Origin: Anthostomella pinea
Lineage: Eukaryota > Ascomycota > Sordariomycetes > Xylariales > Xylariaceae
Assembly (NCBI GenBank): GCA_963556695.1
Contig: CAUWAG010000003.1
Span: 682,001-746,000, forward strand
Reading direction: 5' to 3'
Length of the DNA stretch: 64,000 nucleotides
Shown here in pieces: positions 1-9,496 of the stretch. Under the pieces are notes generated by a model. The model was not told where the DNA came from and searched no databases. It saw only the letters and a list, made by a program, of their open reading frames with translations. Positions within the stretch are counted from its first letter, which is position 1, and each line of letters begins with the position of its first letter. The position numbers were made by a program, and so were the translations under genes.

Positions 1-780
1 TTTCAACTTTGTAGTCTTTAAACGGCGCTTATTAATATGATCGAAAATTAATTGAATATTAATGTGCGATAAAAGAGGTGTAATTATATATAAGTCGGCA
101 TTTTTAATTATAATATTTATAAATGATATATGTTTCTTTACTTAACGTATTAATATAAAGTAATTAGTAATTAATGTATATTATTAAAACGTGAAAAACG
201 TTAATACGTTCGCTTAACATGCTTTATTCGCGTTAATAAAATTATTTTTATTTAAATATAACTATTATTCTTTTTGTTAAAAAGCAAAACTTATGAAAGT
301 TTTATACAAAACGTTATTTTACCAAGAAAAAATGTAGATATAAAACATAAAACAATTAAATATAACAATAATATAAAAACGATGAAAATAATCGTAGTAC
401 GAGATATTAATAAGTAATAATAAAATATATTATTACGGCTTAAAAAAAGAAATTAAGTTATAATACAACATTTTAATCTAATATTTAAAGCAATATAAAA
501 GGAACCTAGAATTTTTTTACTGGAATAACGGCAATTACGCGCGGTATAATCGGCAGTTGAATAAGCGCTACCCGGCTTTTAAAGATTAAAACGTTAAAAA
601 ACAGTACTATAAAAGTATTATACCAGCACGTTAAGCCGATAAGTGACCGACTAAAACTTTAAGGCTTTACTGCTATATTTTCTTAAAACCCTTAATTCTT
701 ACAAATACAAAAAGCTAGATTAGAATATCCTAATATATCTACTTCTTAAAATTACCGCCATCACCTTGCTTTAACACTCA
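1..780. repeat. A+T-rich, probably RIP-mutated repeat remnant
   Basis: The first 780 bases are dominated by A and T, with many TA and TTA steps and stops in every frame, while the DNA after about 780 has ordinary fungal composition. In Pezizomycotina this contrast is the usual mark of a repeat mutated by RIP. Between about 550 and 720 there are faint coding-like words (NKRYPAFK-like, then a few Lys/Tyr-rich residues) that could come from a transposase, but stops interrupt them and no family can be assigned. The element runs off the left edge, so its size and termini are unknown. Call of RIP is inference from composition. Confidence 0.6.
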
Positions 781-1620
781 GCTACCCTAACCCTTACATT
801 ACTCGAAAAGGGATCGTCTGGTTGAGAGTAAGGGGTAAGTGCCGCCTTAAATGGTTGTGGCGATCGATTTTCGTATGAGGATTGTCACGGCGAGCATACT
901 GGGGAGCTGGGACATGGCCTGTAGCAAGCAGCTATTACTCTATTTACGAGAATATCAAGACTAGAGAGGAAAGGAAGAGAGAGAGAGAGATAGGTACAGT
1001 GGGAGGTTGCCCCTTTAAGGGGATCTTCTGGTCAGATCCTTCCCCTATTGGGAAGTATCCGCTTGTCATGTGGGAAGGTCTGTGCAGGCCGTCACAAGGA
1101 TGCTACTTAAATACAGATCATCTCTTCCCTTGTGGCGGGTTTCGTCGCTTGAAACAGATGGCGGGTGATTCTTCCATTGGCTGAAAGCATGTGAAAACAA
1201 GGAAAGGTTTTGTGGTCGCATGAAAGCTCCGTTGTCCGGCCTGCGGGTCCTTGTACCAGAATCTTATATGTAAACGGCCATCGCCACGATAGCTTAGCTA
1301 GTAAGAAAACCAACCTTCCCTTCTCAACACATGTTTCTGAAACAACATGTCGGCTTCGAAGGAATTAGTCTGATCTGCCATTCTGGCTGGAAAGGCGGAT
1401 GGTCCTGCCGGGTTGAGCGGACGCGGCGGTCGGGATTCGCGTGTGATTGCCGTATGAATCCAGATCATCTCGTCCGGTGACCAAGGGGAACTTGGACCCA
1501 ACCAATCCCCTGTCTATGTTGAAAGCAGGTAGATGATAAGTGTTGAGTAGAACCGCATCAGAGCTGTATCGGCAGATGCCTCCCAACATAGACCAGCCCT
1601 GCAATACATGCTACAATCCC
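781..1620. other. Intergenic, no gene seen
   Basis: Normal-composition DNA between the A+T-rich block and the 3' end of the regulator gene. It holds a GA-rich tract near 965-990 and short open frames on both strands with no splice logic or recognisable domain. No RNA gene was recognised. Confidence 0.5.
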
Positions 1621-3550
1621 CTAATCAGACGCAGGAGACCAGTACAAGTTGGCGCCGGGCATCTGAGTGTCGTCGAGAAACTGATCTTCAAATCTGTCTC
1701 GTGGTTCCGCAACCCAAAAGCCCAGCCCGGACGTCATTCGCTCGAAAGTAGGAGGTCGGGCCGGTATCAGATCTGCGTATAGACACAACTGTCGCGCAGC
1801 TTCCCGATATTTTCGTAGCTTGTCGCTGCCGGTCAGCTTGGCAATGTCCTCCAGGTTCTCCATGGCGGCTTTGGTTATCTGCCGGTCGGCTTCCACAGGG
1901 GTATGATGAGCGTCGAATATCCGGTTGGCGATCAGGGCAATGAGGCTCGAATTGTACGCGCACAGGTTCATGCTATGCAATGCGCTAGTCAGCTCCCAGG
2001 CCATGTGGGATGTCAGTATTAGGTATTCAGCACGTACCGGATGAAAAAGGTATTCAAGGGGGTGACTGTCTGGAACAGCAACATGTATTCGCGGGCTGCT
2101 TGGGTAAGTTCCTGCCACCCTTGCGGGACGGGGGCAGTCGAGACGACCTGTCCTGCGGCAACCTCTCCTCCGAATACCTTTAGGCGTTCTATCCATCCGG
2201 AGTAGTGGAACGAGTCCGATGCGCTGGCGAAACTGATCTGGGCCCGGCAGGACAGGCGGATTGAGTAAAGCGTGCAGAAGTATCTTGACAGTTCGGGGAA
2301 GCCAGATTGTGTCAGAGTCGTGACACGGAATTCAGGCAAGATGCGGGAACTCCAGTGGTCGAGCATGTGCGTGATGCGTGCAACGTTCTGAGCTCTCTCC
2401 TCTAAATTCGAGTTTTGAGCTGATACTGAGTAGATGCAATCGTAGACCTTGCCTTGAATCTGGGCCAGCTCAACTCGCGCACGGAAGTAATTCATTTTGA
2501 TACCGACATCAGGGGTGAATATGAAGCCTGCCAAGTCACCGTCGGCCTCGGATGGTGGCAGGTCCAGATCTGTGTCACTGTCAACTTGGACCGGTGGCAG
2601 CCTGCAATCCAAGCTGATGTCTCTGTCGAGTATGTATGCCATCCAGAATACCCGGTCCCTCTGCCGGGTCAAAGAGGGACTGAGATGCTCGGAACCCCTC
2701 CGGGTATGGAGTCTGCACTGATGTGCCAGACGTAAAGCCGTGCTTATGAGCATCAAGGCCGGCCCCATATCATCCGCGGTCCAGAATAGCATGACCAGTC
2801 CAAGAAGTACCTGCACATTAACCAAGTCTATGTCTCGCATGGTAACCTCGGTCAAAACCGACTGGGCATTGTGCAGGTAGGTGGCAGTGTTGCCAGCTGG
2901 TATTCGGCCACCGGGATTGCTGGTGTGATGGGCAAGAGCAAGCACTACATTGATTAATGCCCAAGTGACAGGACTTCTGGAGTGGGGGCTCTGGTACCAG
3001 CTCTTCACCGTCTGCAAAAGCGTCGAGGGGTGAAACAGAGGGAAGACAGTGTTGAATGTGGCGAGATAGTGCTCTATAATGAGCATCACCTCCTGTAAAG
3101 GAGGGAATTCTGTCGTTGGCAAGTCACGGACTTGATCCACCACGCCGGAATCCTCACTACAAGCTTCCGCTACGGCCTTTGAGGGAGTTGAGATGAGGGG
3201 CTGTCCAGCCTGTCCTCCAGACCTCTCAAGCCTCTCAACCTTCTCCAGAACGGTGCTCAGCTGGCCTTCGAGAGTTTCAACCCGCGATTGCAAGTCGGAC
3301 TCCCGATGTTGCCGTTGGAGAGCGGCCTGCTTCCGTGATGGTGTCTTGCGGCTGGCAGTCATGTAGGTGCAGTCGGACTTGTGCACCACACAGGTAGCGC
3401 AGCGCGGCTGCTGGCCGTCACATTTGATCTTTCTACGGTAGCACAGATCGCAAGCCTTGTCCGATGGTCAGCATTGCCCGGGTACTGCAGTACACATGTC
3501 TCAAAACGACGAGATGTCACCTTTCTTTGTGGTGTTTGACTTCCTTCCAT
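1621..3550 (-). CDS. Zn2Cys6 fungal-specific transcription factor
   Basis: Nuclear DNA-binding regulator. Exons (minus strand): 3550-3521, 3455-2038, 1984-1621, giving 603 residues. The 10-codon first exon is joined through a 65-nt intron (donor GTGACA, branch CTGAC, acceptor AAG) to the zinc cluster; this junction is needed to give the usual short N-terminus. The cluster is canonical: Cys12-x2-Cys15-x6-Cys22-x6-Cys29-x2-Cys32-x6-Cys39, with RRKIKCDG between. A coiled-coil linker follows (about 45-75), then the fungal-specific middle homology region (about residues 110-420), including the family-typical DRVFWMAYILDRDIS segment. The second intron (2037-1985, donor GTACGT, acceptor TAG) restores frame to the C-terminus. 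It is divergent from the MFS pump at 4234, so it probably regulates that pump and perhaps itself; the regulatory link is inference. Confidence 0.9.
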
Positions 3551-3782
3551 CTCCGGATATTCATCGATCGTCGATCGATGTTCAGTTTCTGGGGAGGCTG
3601 GTAGCGGGTGCAGCAGAAGAGTCAACGTAACCCTGTAGAAAGACGCGACCTTGAGGCCAGCTTCATCAGCAGACGTCTCCAAGTCAGCCTTGCGTCAACG
3701 TGATCAGACAGGACGAATGACTGAAATAGGTGGCCAGACTATGTAGCCCCGCGCGGTGCTGATGCATGGCGCCCACACGGAG

Positions 3783-3793
3783 CTTCCGCGGAG
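3783..3793. promoter_or_regulatory. Candidate zinc-cluster operator, copy 1
   Basis: The sequence CTTCCGCGGAG holds the CCG/CGG half sites that zinc-cluster dimers commonly recognise. It is nearly identical to the copy 163 bp further right and lies between a Zn2Cys6 gene and its divergent neighbour. Binding is inference. Confidence 0.35.
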
Positions 3794-3945
3794 GCTCCGC
3801 AAGAGGCTCCATGCCAAGCACGGGGTCTAGGGGTCAGAACGGAAGCTCCGCTGACAAAGCCATCCCCTATACACATACTCATCTCATCTTACATCACAGG
3901 CCTGCGCACAACATGGTATCTATAGATTATCGACACATACGGCGA

Positions 3946-3957
3946 CTTCCGCGGAAG
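3946..3957. promoter_or_regulatory. Candidate zinc-cluster operator, copy 2
   Basis: CTTCCGCGGAAG is a perfect 12-bp palindrome with CCG and CGG half sites, matching copy 1 in ten consecutive bases. Its position favours control of the MFS gene or autoregulation. Binding is inference. Confidence 0.4.
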
Positions 3958-4233
3958 CAGGGATCACCCGTACAAAGGACCTACACAATGGCTGACATTG
4001 CTAGCTCAGGTAATCATGGCCTCCGACGGCATCACAGTCCATGTGTAATCTTCGGGGGGGGGGGAATCCCTGTCCCAACATGCAACGCGCACACTCTGAG
4101 GTTCCCCAGTCATGATTACTGCCATAACTACAGCCCAATTTCTATACGAGACTTGTAATCTGCAGGTCACCTTCACCTTCTCTTTATCTCATCCATTACG
4201 CAAAGACTTCGAAATCAATTCAGCGCCCCTGAA

Positions 4234-5946
4234 ATGTCGCTCCCCACAGAAGATAGTAATGAAGGGCAGCCCGTCCCAATGGCAGCTCAAAACCTTGAAA
4301 CCCACCGCGGGCGAGATATCGAGAAGCAAGCGTCCAGCGACGAGCTGCCCCCAACCGAATCACGACCCGAATCAGAAGAGCCCAAAGGCAGGACCATCCA
4401 CGGCCCCCGCTGGCTCGTCATCTGCACGGCGATCTACACCACGTGCACGCTCTACGGCCTCGACACCACCATCGCCGCCGACATCCAGGGCCCCGTCGTC
4501 GAGACCCTGGGCCACGTCGAGCAGCTCTCCTGGGTGGGCGCCGGGTTCCCGCTGGGCTCCGTGTGCGTCATCCTGATGCTCGGCCGCCTCTACAATCTGT
4601 TCAACACCAAGTGGAACCTGATCGCCACCGTGGTGCTCTTCGAGGCCGGCTCGGCGCTCTGCGGCGCCGCGACGACCATGAACGCCATGATCGTGGGCCG
4701 TGTCATCGCCGGCGTCGGGGGGAGCGGCATCTACCTCGGCTCGCTGCAGTACATATCGATCACGACCGGGGAGAAAGAACGCGGCTTCTACATATCTCTC
4801 GTCGCTCTGTTTTGGGGCCTAGGTGCTGTCTTGGGGCCTGTGATTGGTGGTGCCTTTGCTGAGTCCTCTGCGACCTGGCGCTGGGCCTTCTACATCAACC
4901 TGCCCATCGGCGCCCTCACGTTGCCGGCATTCCTCCTCTGCCTACCCGCCTTTCATCCCATGCCAGGCCCCAGCATACGAGAGCGGCTGGGTAGGATCGA
5001 CTTTTTCGGATGGGTACTTCACTGCGGCACATGGGTCAGCTTTCTCATGGCCTTGACAATGGCTGGCGGCCAGTGGCCATGGAACGACGGACGCACTATT
5101 GCCACTTTTGTCGTGTTTGGCGTGGTTCTCGTGGCCTATGCCTTGCAGCAGTACTTCGCCGTCTGGACCACCCCCGCCCAGCGCCTGTTTCCGGGCCACC
5201 TGCTGCGCGACCACACCCAGGTGCTGCTCTACGTGGTGACAGCAGCCGGTGCCACCTCACTCTTCGTCGTAGTCTACTACGTGCCCATCTACTTCCAGTT
5301 CGTCAACGGTGACGGCGCCGTCATGGCCGCCGTTCGACTGCTTCCGTTTGTCGTCGTCGCGGTCGCGGCGAACCTCATTTCCGGATCCTTTCTCCACCTG
5401 ATCAAGACTTACATGGTCCTCTACGTCATCGGCGGCGTCTTCCTCGTAGCCGGCAGCGGCCCCCTGACGGTGTACCTGGACCCTGGTTCGTCGCCGGGCC
5501 TTATCTACGGCCTCACGGTACTCGTTGCCGTCGGCAGCGGCCTGACCATGGCCACAGGCTACACCGTCGCAACGCTGGTTCTAGAGAAGCCGGAGGATAC
5601 GGGGGCCGCGCTCAGCTTGCAAAACGTCGCGCAGATCGGTGCCCAAGTCATCGCCTTGGGCATAGCCGGGCAGGTCTATCAGTCGACGGGCATCAGGAAC
5701 CTGTCGGCGGCCCTGGCCGGCCAGGGATTCACCGAGGATCAAATTCGGGGTGCGGTGGCAGGCGCACAGAGTTCTCTGTTCCCAGAGCTCAGTGGGGAGC
5801 TGCGCGATAAGGCACTCGTGGCCATCACGGAGGCGATGCAAACAACCTTCATCCTGGTACCTGTCGCTGGTGGCGTTATGTTGATCGCTGCGCTCTGCAT
5901 GAAGCGCGAGAAGCTTTTCGGGAAAGCTGTGGTTGCTGTTGCTTAG
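4234..5946 (+). CDS. MFS drug/metabolite efflux transporter (DHA2 type)
   Basis: Single-exon gene of 570 residues. A hydrophilic, acidic N-terminus (about 1-55) leads into many membrane segments, consistent with the 14-helix DHA2 family of proton-coupled exporters at the plasma or vacuolar membrane. Motif A-like GRLYNLF follows helix 2, the antiporter motif C is GLGAVLGPVIGG in helix 5, and RWAFYINLPIGA is the loop typical of aflatoxin/trichothecene-type pumps. The ATG at 4234 begins the hydrophilic leader and no other in-frame ATG precedes it. It probably exports a toxic compound or secondary metabolite, and its divergent Zn2Cys6 neighbour is a likely regulator. The substrate is unknown, and no biosynthetic core enzyme (PKS, NRPS, terpene cyclase) is in the window. 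Confidence 0.92.
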   Translation: MSLPTEDSNEGQPVPMAAQNLETHRGRDIEKQASSDELPPTESRPESEEPKGRTIHGPRWLVICTAIYTTCTLYGLDTTIAADIQGPVVETLGHVEQLSWVGAGFPLGSVCVILMLGRLYNLFNTKWNLIATVVLFEAGSALCGAATTMNAMIVGRVIAGVGGSGIYLGSLQYISITTGEKERGFYISLVALFWGLGAVLGPVIGGAFAESSATWRWAFYINLPIGALTLPAFLLCLPAFHPMPGPSIRERLGRIDFFGWVLHCGTWVSFLMALTMAGGQWPWNDGRTIATFVVFGVVLVAYALQQYFAVWTTPAQRLFPGHLLRDHTQVLLYVVTAAGATSLFVVVYYVPIYFQFVNGDGAVMAAVRLLPFVVVAVAANLISGSFLHLIKTYMVLYVIGGVFLVAGSGPLTVYLDPGSSPGLIYGLTVLVAVGSGLTMATGYTVATLVLEKPEDTGAALSLQNVAQIGAQVIALGIAGQVYQSTGIRNLSAALAGQGFTEDQIRGAVAGAQSSLFPELSGELRDKALVAITEAMQTTFILVPVAGGVMLIAALCMKREKLFGKAVVAVA

Positions 5947-7516
5947 AAGACCCTGCGGTGGTGGTGCAGGAAGGGAGGCATGTAGATAGAAAGAAACATA
6001 TCCAAAGATGCATCGTTGCAGAGACGGGGCCGGGACATGACCCCGTATTAGGTAGACGATATCCAATGTGTTGAAAGGGATATGTTAAACGAGCATGCTC
6101 TATTACCGGTTCCCGTGCTCAAGAGGAACATCTTTCAGCGGACCGACTCCTGTCTATTGATTTAGGCAGCAACATTCTCGAATGTGCAGAGACGATGCGG
6201 ACATTGAGAAGCCCGCGCGGCACGTTGCCGACCAGACCGTCGCGCTTCACAGGATCTTGGGATCACCCGAAATCTTCGTCACCCAGCATATTTTGTTCGC
6301 TGTCTTTCTAGCCAGGCACAGAGATGTGCACACTGCTACCGCATGACTGCGTCGACACGTTGGTCGTTACTACGGCGGGCGCTACAGCCAGCGGCCTACA
6401 CGTTGATGGCAGCATGTGATGAATGAGCTCCGGATCATTCGAGATTACCAACTCGGCGCGGCTTCTGGGTAAACTCTTGCTCGAGCTTGAATTCGGCGTC
6501 AACGCCGTACGTGTGTCACGCGCCCCCAGCGTACGCGACGATCGCCAATCTCGTGGAGCGTGGAATTCACCAGTCACCGGAGAGTGGACGGGCGCGACGG
6601 GTGTCGGTCGAAGTCATGTTGCCACGTCAATCAGTATCGCTGCCATCAGATTAGCAGAAACGAAGGCCGACAGGCGCGTGACTCTCATCGCGTTTTCTGG
6701 TGCGCTATGGCATTCGAGAACGAGAGCCCGATGGATCTGGCAAGCAACGCCCGTGCCGGATATGCCCGCTACAGCAGACGTTGAAGGTGGCGGCCGAGCC
6801 GGGTTCGTCTTGCGGCCGGCCACTGCAGCGCTGTTCCTGTACGCGACTAACAGGTCGGTAGGAATATGTGCCCATTCGAGAGGCGCCGCCTTCCAAGTCG
6901 AAACTCGAAGCCAGACAGGTTTTGTCGGCTGAGCTGCGCAACTGGTTCGTCAGTGTTGGAATTGCCCGAGCAGAGCGTGAGCATGAGACCGCCGGCGGCC
7001 AAGCTGGTTGATGATGCGTTGGCTGATAGTTACAGGCTGACGGGCTAGATCAAGATCACCACTCGTCGGGATGATCGCTGCTTCAGAAATGGCACTCGAT
7101 ATCCTTCAAGTTCCAAAGCGATGAATGGTATACTATCAGGGGTAATGTGGCTCCACTTGCCTCGGCACCCCTAACCCGCCTGACCCGCCCCCTGGAAATC
7201 ACAAGAAGCTGACTGGGCAGAGCAGGGCTTATCGATACTGGCGCGTCTGCTAACAAGTAATTCGCGTCCTAGCATCCCAACATTCTCGGCCCTCAACGCT
7301 CCTCGTCACCCCTGTTCCAGCTCGTGATGAATCCTTCGAGGGCTGAGCGTGTTTGTAAGCCCAGAGCGATGATACACATATGAGCTTGCCCTTGAGCAGA
7401 AAGTCACATCCGTGGGTAGCAATACTCCGAGTCAGGTCACCAGGGAATCGTGCCTGATACCCAAACTCAATCCAGTTTCTGAATACTTCGGCGCGTCGCA
7501 GCCCTGTTTCCGCAGA
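5947..7516. other. Intergenic, no convincing gene
   Basis: About 1.6 kb with several medium open frames (longest about 169 codons starting near 6423) on both strands. None has a domain, signal peptide or workable intron pattern. A short Cys-containing string around 6735-6830 was examined as a zinc cluster and failed (see rejected). It could be a decayed gene. Confidence 0.45.
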
Positions 7517-8419
7517 ATGGCCATCAAAGCCTCCAGTTTTCTGGGGTACACACCCATCACAGACCGGATCTTCCTCCGCAACGAGAAGGCCGCATCCGAC
7601 TCCGACACGACCCGAAGCACGTCGGTTGACGACCCGACCGCCATCCTGATCTACGGGTGGGGCGACGGGCTGCCCAAGCACGTGGCCAAGTACGCCGACG
7701 GATACCATGCTATGTTCCCGACAGCGCGGATCTTGGTCATAATATCAAGTACGATTGCGGCAAGTTCTCAACTCCTCAAGCAACGAACAGACGCCATGCT
7801 TCCTGTCATCGACACCGTGTTTCCCACCAAGGCCGACGGCTCCGAGAGAGTCATCCTCCACATCATGTCCAACACTGGGGGCATCTACTCCGCCGCGACG
7901 TTGAACGCGTACCAGCAACGCCACGGCAAGGACTCCATGCTGCCGCATCACCTCTGCGTGAGCGACTCGACACCAGGCAGCGTCGTGTTCGCAAGCGAGG
8001 TGGGGCGATGGTCGAGGGCGATAGCCCTGGGGACGGCAAAGTGGTTTCCCTGGCCCTTTGCTGTCACGAAGGCAATATGGTGGACCTTCCTGTACACCGT
8101 TCACTTTCTGGGGATGGCTTTACGAATCGAGCCCTCCGGTATTTACAGCGCCAAAGCGTTCGTGAATAACTCTATGGCGACGACGAGAGCCCTCAGATTG
8201 TACTTGTACTCCAAGGAGGATGAAATCATCTATTGGGAGGATCTCGAGGCGCAAGCAGCTATCGCGAGGAAGGGGGGATATACCACGGTCCTGGAGATGT
8301 TCGAAGGCTCGCCGCATGTGGGACACATGCGTGTGCATCCAGAACAATACTGGGAAGCCATAGCGCGATGTTGGAAAGTATCGATGGAGTCCGGGGACAA
8401 GATGGAGAGCGTGTCATGA
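7517..8419 (+). CDS. DUF829 / TMEM53-like protein (PaxU-like)
   Basis: 300 residues from the ATG at 7517; the frame is open further upstream but without an ATG. The pattern is that of DUF829 alpha/beta-hydrolase-like proteins: a strand ILIYGWGDG near residue 50, a motif HIMSNTGG where hydrolases have the nucleophile elbow, YSKEDEIIYWED with the acidic residue, and HVGHMRVHPEQYW near the C-terminus with the expected histidine. Fungal relatives include PaxU, found in indole-diterpene clusters, but most members have no known activity. A hydrophobic stretch near residues 185-205 could touch membranes. No introns are needed. Lying 1.6 kb from the MFS gene on the same strand, it could belong with it, but that is inference. 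Confidence 0.8.
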   Translation: MAIKASSFLGYTPITDRIFLRNEKAASDSDTTRSTSVDDPTAILIYGWGDGLPKHVAKYADGYHAMFPTARILVIISSTIAASSQLLKQRTDAMLPVIDTVFPTKADGSERVILHIMSNTGGIYSAATLNAYQQRHGKDSMLPHHLCVSDSTPGSVVFASEVGRWSRAIALGTAKWFPWPFAVTKAIWWTFLYTVHFLGMALRIEPSGIYSAKAFVNNSMATTRALRLYLYSKEDEIIYWEDLEAQAAIARKGGYTTVLEMFEGSPHVGHMRVHPEQYWEAIARCWKVSMESGDKMESVS

Positions 8420-9496
8420 TAGAAGCGATTGTACAGCGCGAGCTTACTTTTCAAGGAGCCTCCCACGGTGTACCTCATGCTGGTACGAAGACGCGATCGG
8501 CGCGATGTACGCCAATCACGACCGGTCCAGTCCCGAAGGGCTTGACACCCCCTATCCTTCAATTTCCACTGCGAAGTGTATCCAGTGTACATACTACCTG
8601 ATTTTATAAGCGCTAATACTTTTCTCACCCCAAGCTGGCCTGTACAGGTGCTACGCACATGTTGCCGAAAGACCACCTCGACTGGCAGTAGCAATGACGG
8701 CAAGCCTCACTCATCATTTCTTCTGAACGCCGCGATGATATCCTCCTCCTAAAGAATACTGCCAAGATGGGAACGAGGTCTCTTGTCGGTAATCACGGAC
8801 TGTCGTCAACACCCCAGCTTCAAAGACGCCATATCAATGCTGCATCTCAACATAGTATGTGGCTGGTCATGGTCCAATGCGCGTTCTCATCCCTTGCATG
8901 AAGTGTAGCGCGGCAAGGGTCAGACCTCGGTATGGAATTCAACTACGAAGTAAACAAAATGCCATCTGAAAGGCCAAGTGCCAACATTCAAAGACGTGTC
9001 GAAAGGCGACATACATGATCTCCATATCTCGCGATCTGGGGTTACATCGCGATACCTTATGTCCGGCATGAGCCGAACGCGAAACCGAGGACCGCCACCT
9101 TCAACTGCATACAACCAATGACACCACGGCGGGCGCAAGTGATAGACGAGAACTTGCGTGGCATCACTGGCTCGGTGCATAGGCCTAGTCCCCCTTTGGC
9201 CACTGCATACCATTTCCAAACCTCCGACGGACTTGTCTGTGTCTGCGTGTGGCCGCCGGTCTGCTGCTTCCCTGAGCCAGACCAGAGCGGACCAATGCAG
9301 TCGCCATGGAGTACCAGAAGCGCTGCCTCCAACTATGCTCCAACTATGCGGAACCTCCGTATATAGAGACGGAGATTTCTCGTCCTCCTGCTTGGCATCT
9401 CTCGCCCGCCCCGTAATGTCCTGAAGTTGATGATATTCTGGGAACCTTATCAATAACGTTATTTAGGGCGACAAACCGGACAGAGACCTAGAGGCT
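8420..9496. other. Intergenic, no gene seen
   Basis: About 1.1 kb between the DUF829 gene and the OST-alpha-like gene. Open frames here (for example 8920-9453 on the minus strand) lack domains and overlap one another without splice logic. Confidence 0.45.

Larger units (their letters stand above)
3551..4233. promoter_or_regulatory. Divergent promoter between regulator and MFS pump
   Basis: This 683-bp gap separates the start codons of the Zn2Cys6 gene and the transporter and must carry both promoters. It contains two copies of a CCGCGG-centred palindrome (listed separately), other GCTCCGC words near 3792, 3805 and 3845, and an 11-G run at 4054-4064. No clear TATA box was seen for either gene. 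Confidence 0.6.

Noticed and set aside
6735..6830. Cys-containing string PCRIC...SSCGRPLQRC, considered as a Zn2Cys6 cluster
   Set aside because: The spacing does not fit: the third cysteine position holds a lysine and the C-x2-C pair is absent; the frame then hits a stop.
6423..6932. 169-codon plus-strand open frame
   Set aside because: No domain, signal or introns, and comparable frames are open on the opposite strand; treated as chance or decayed DNA.
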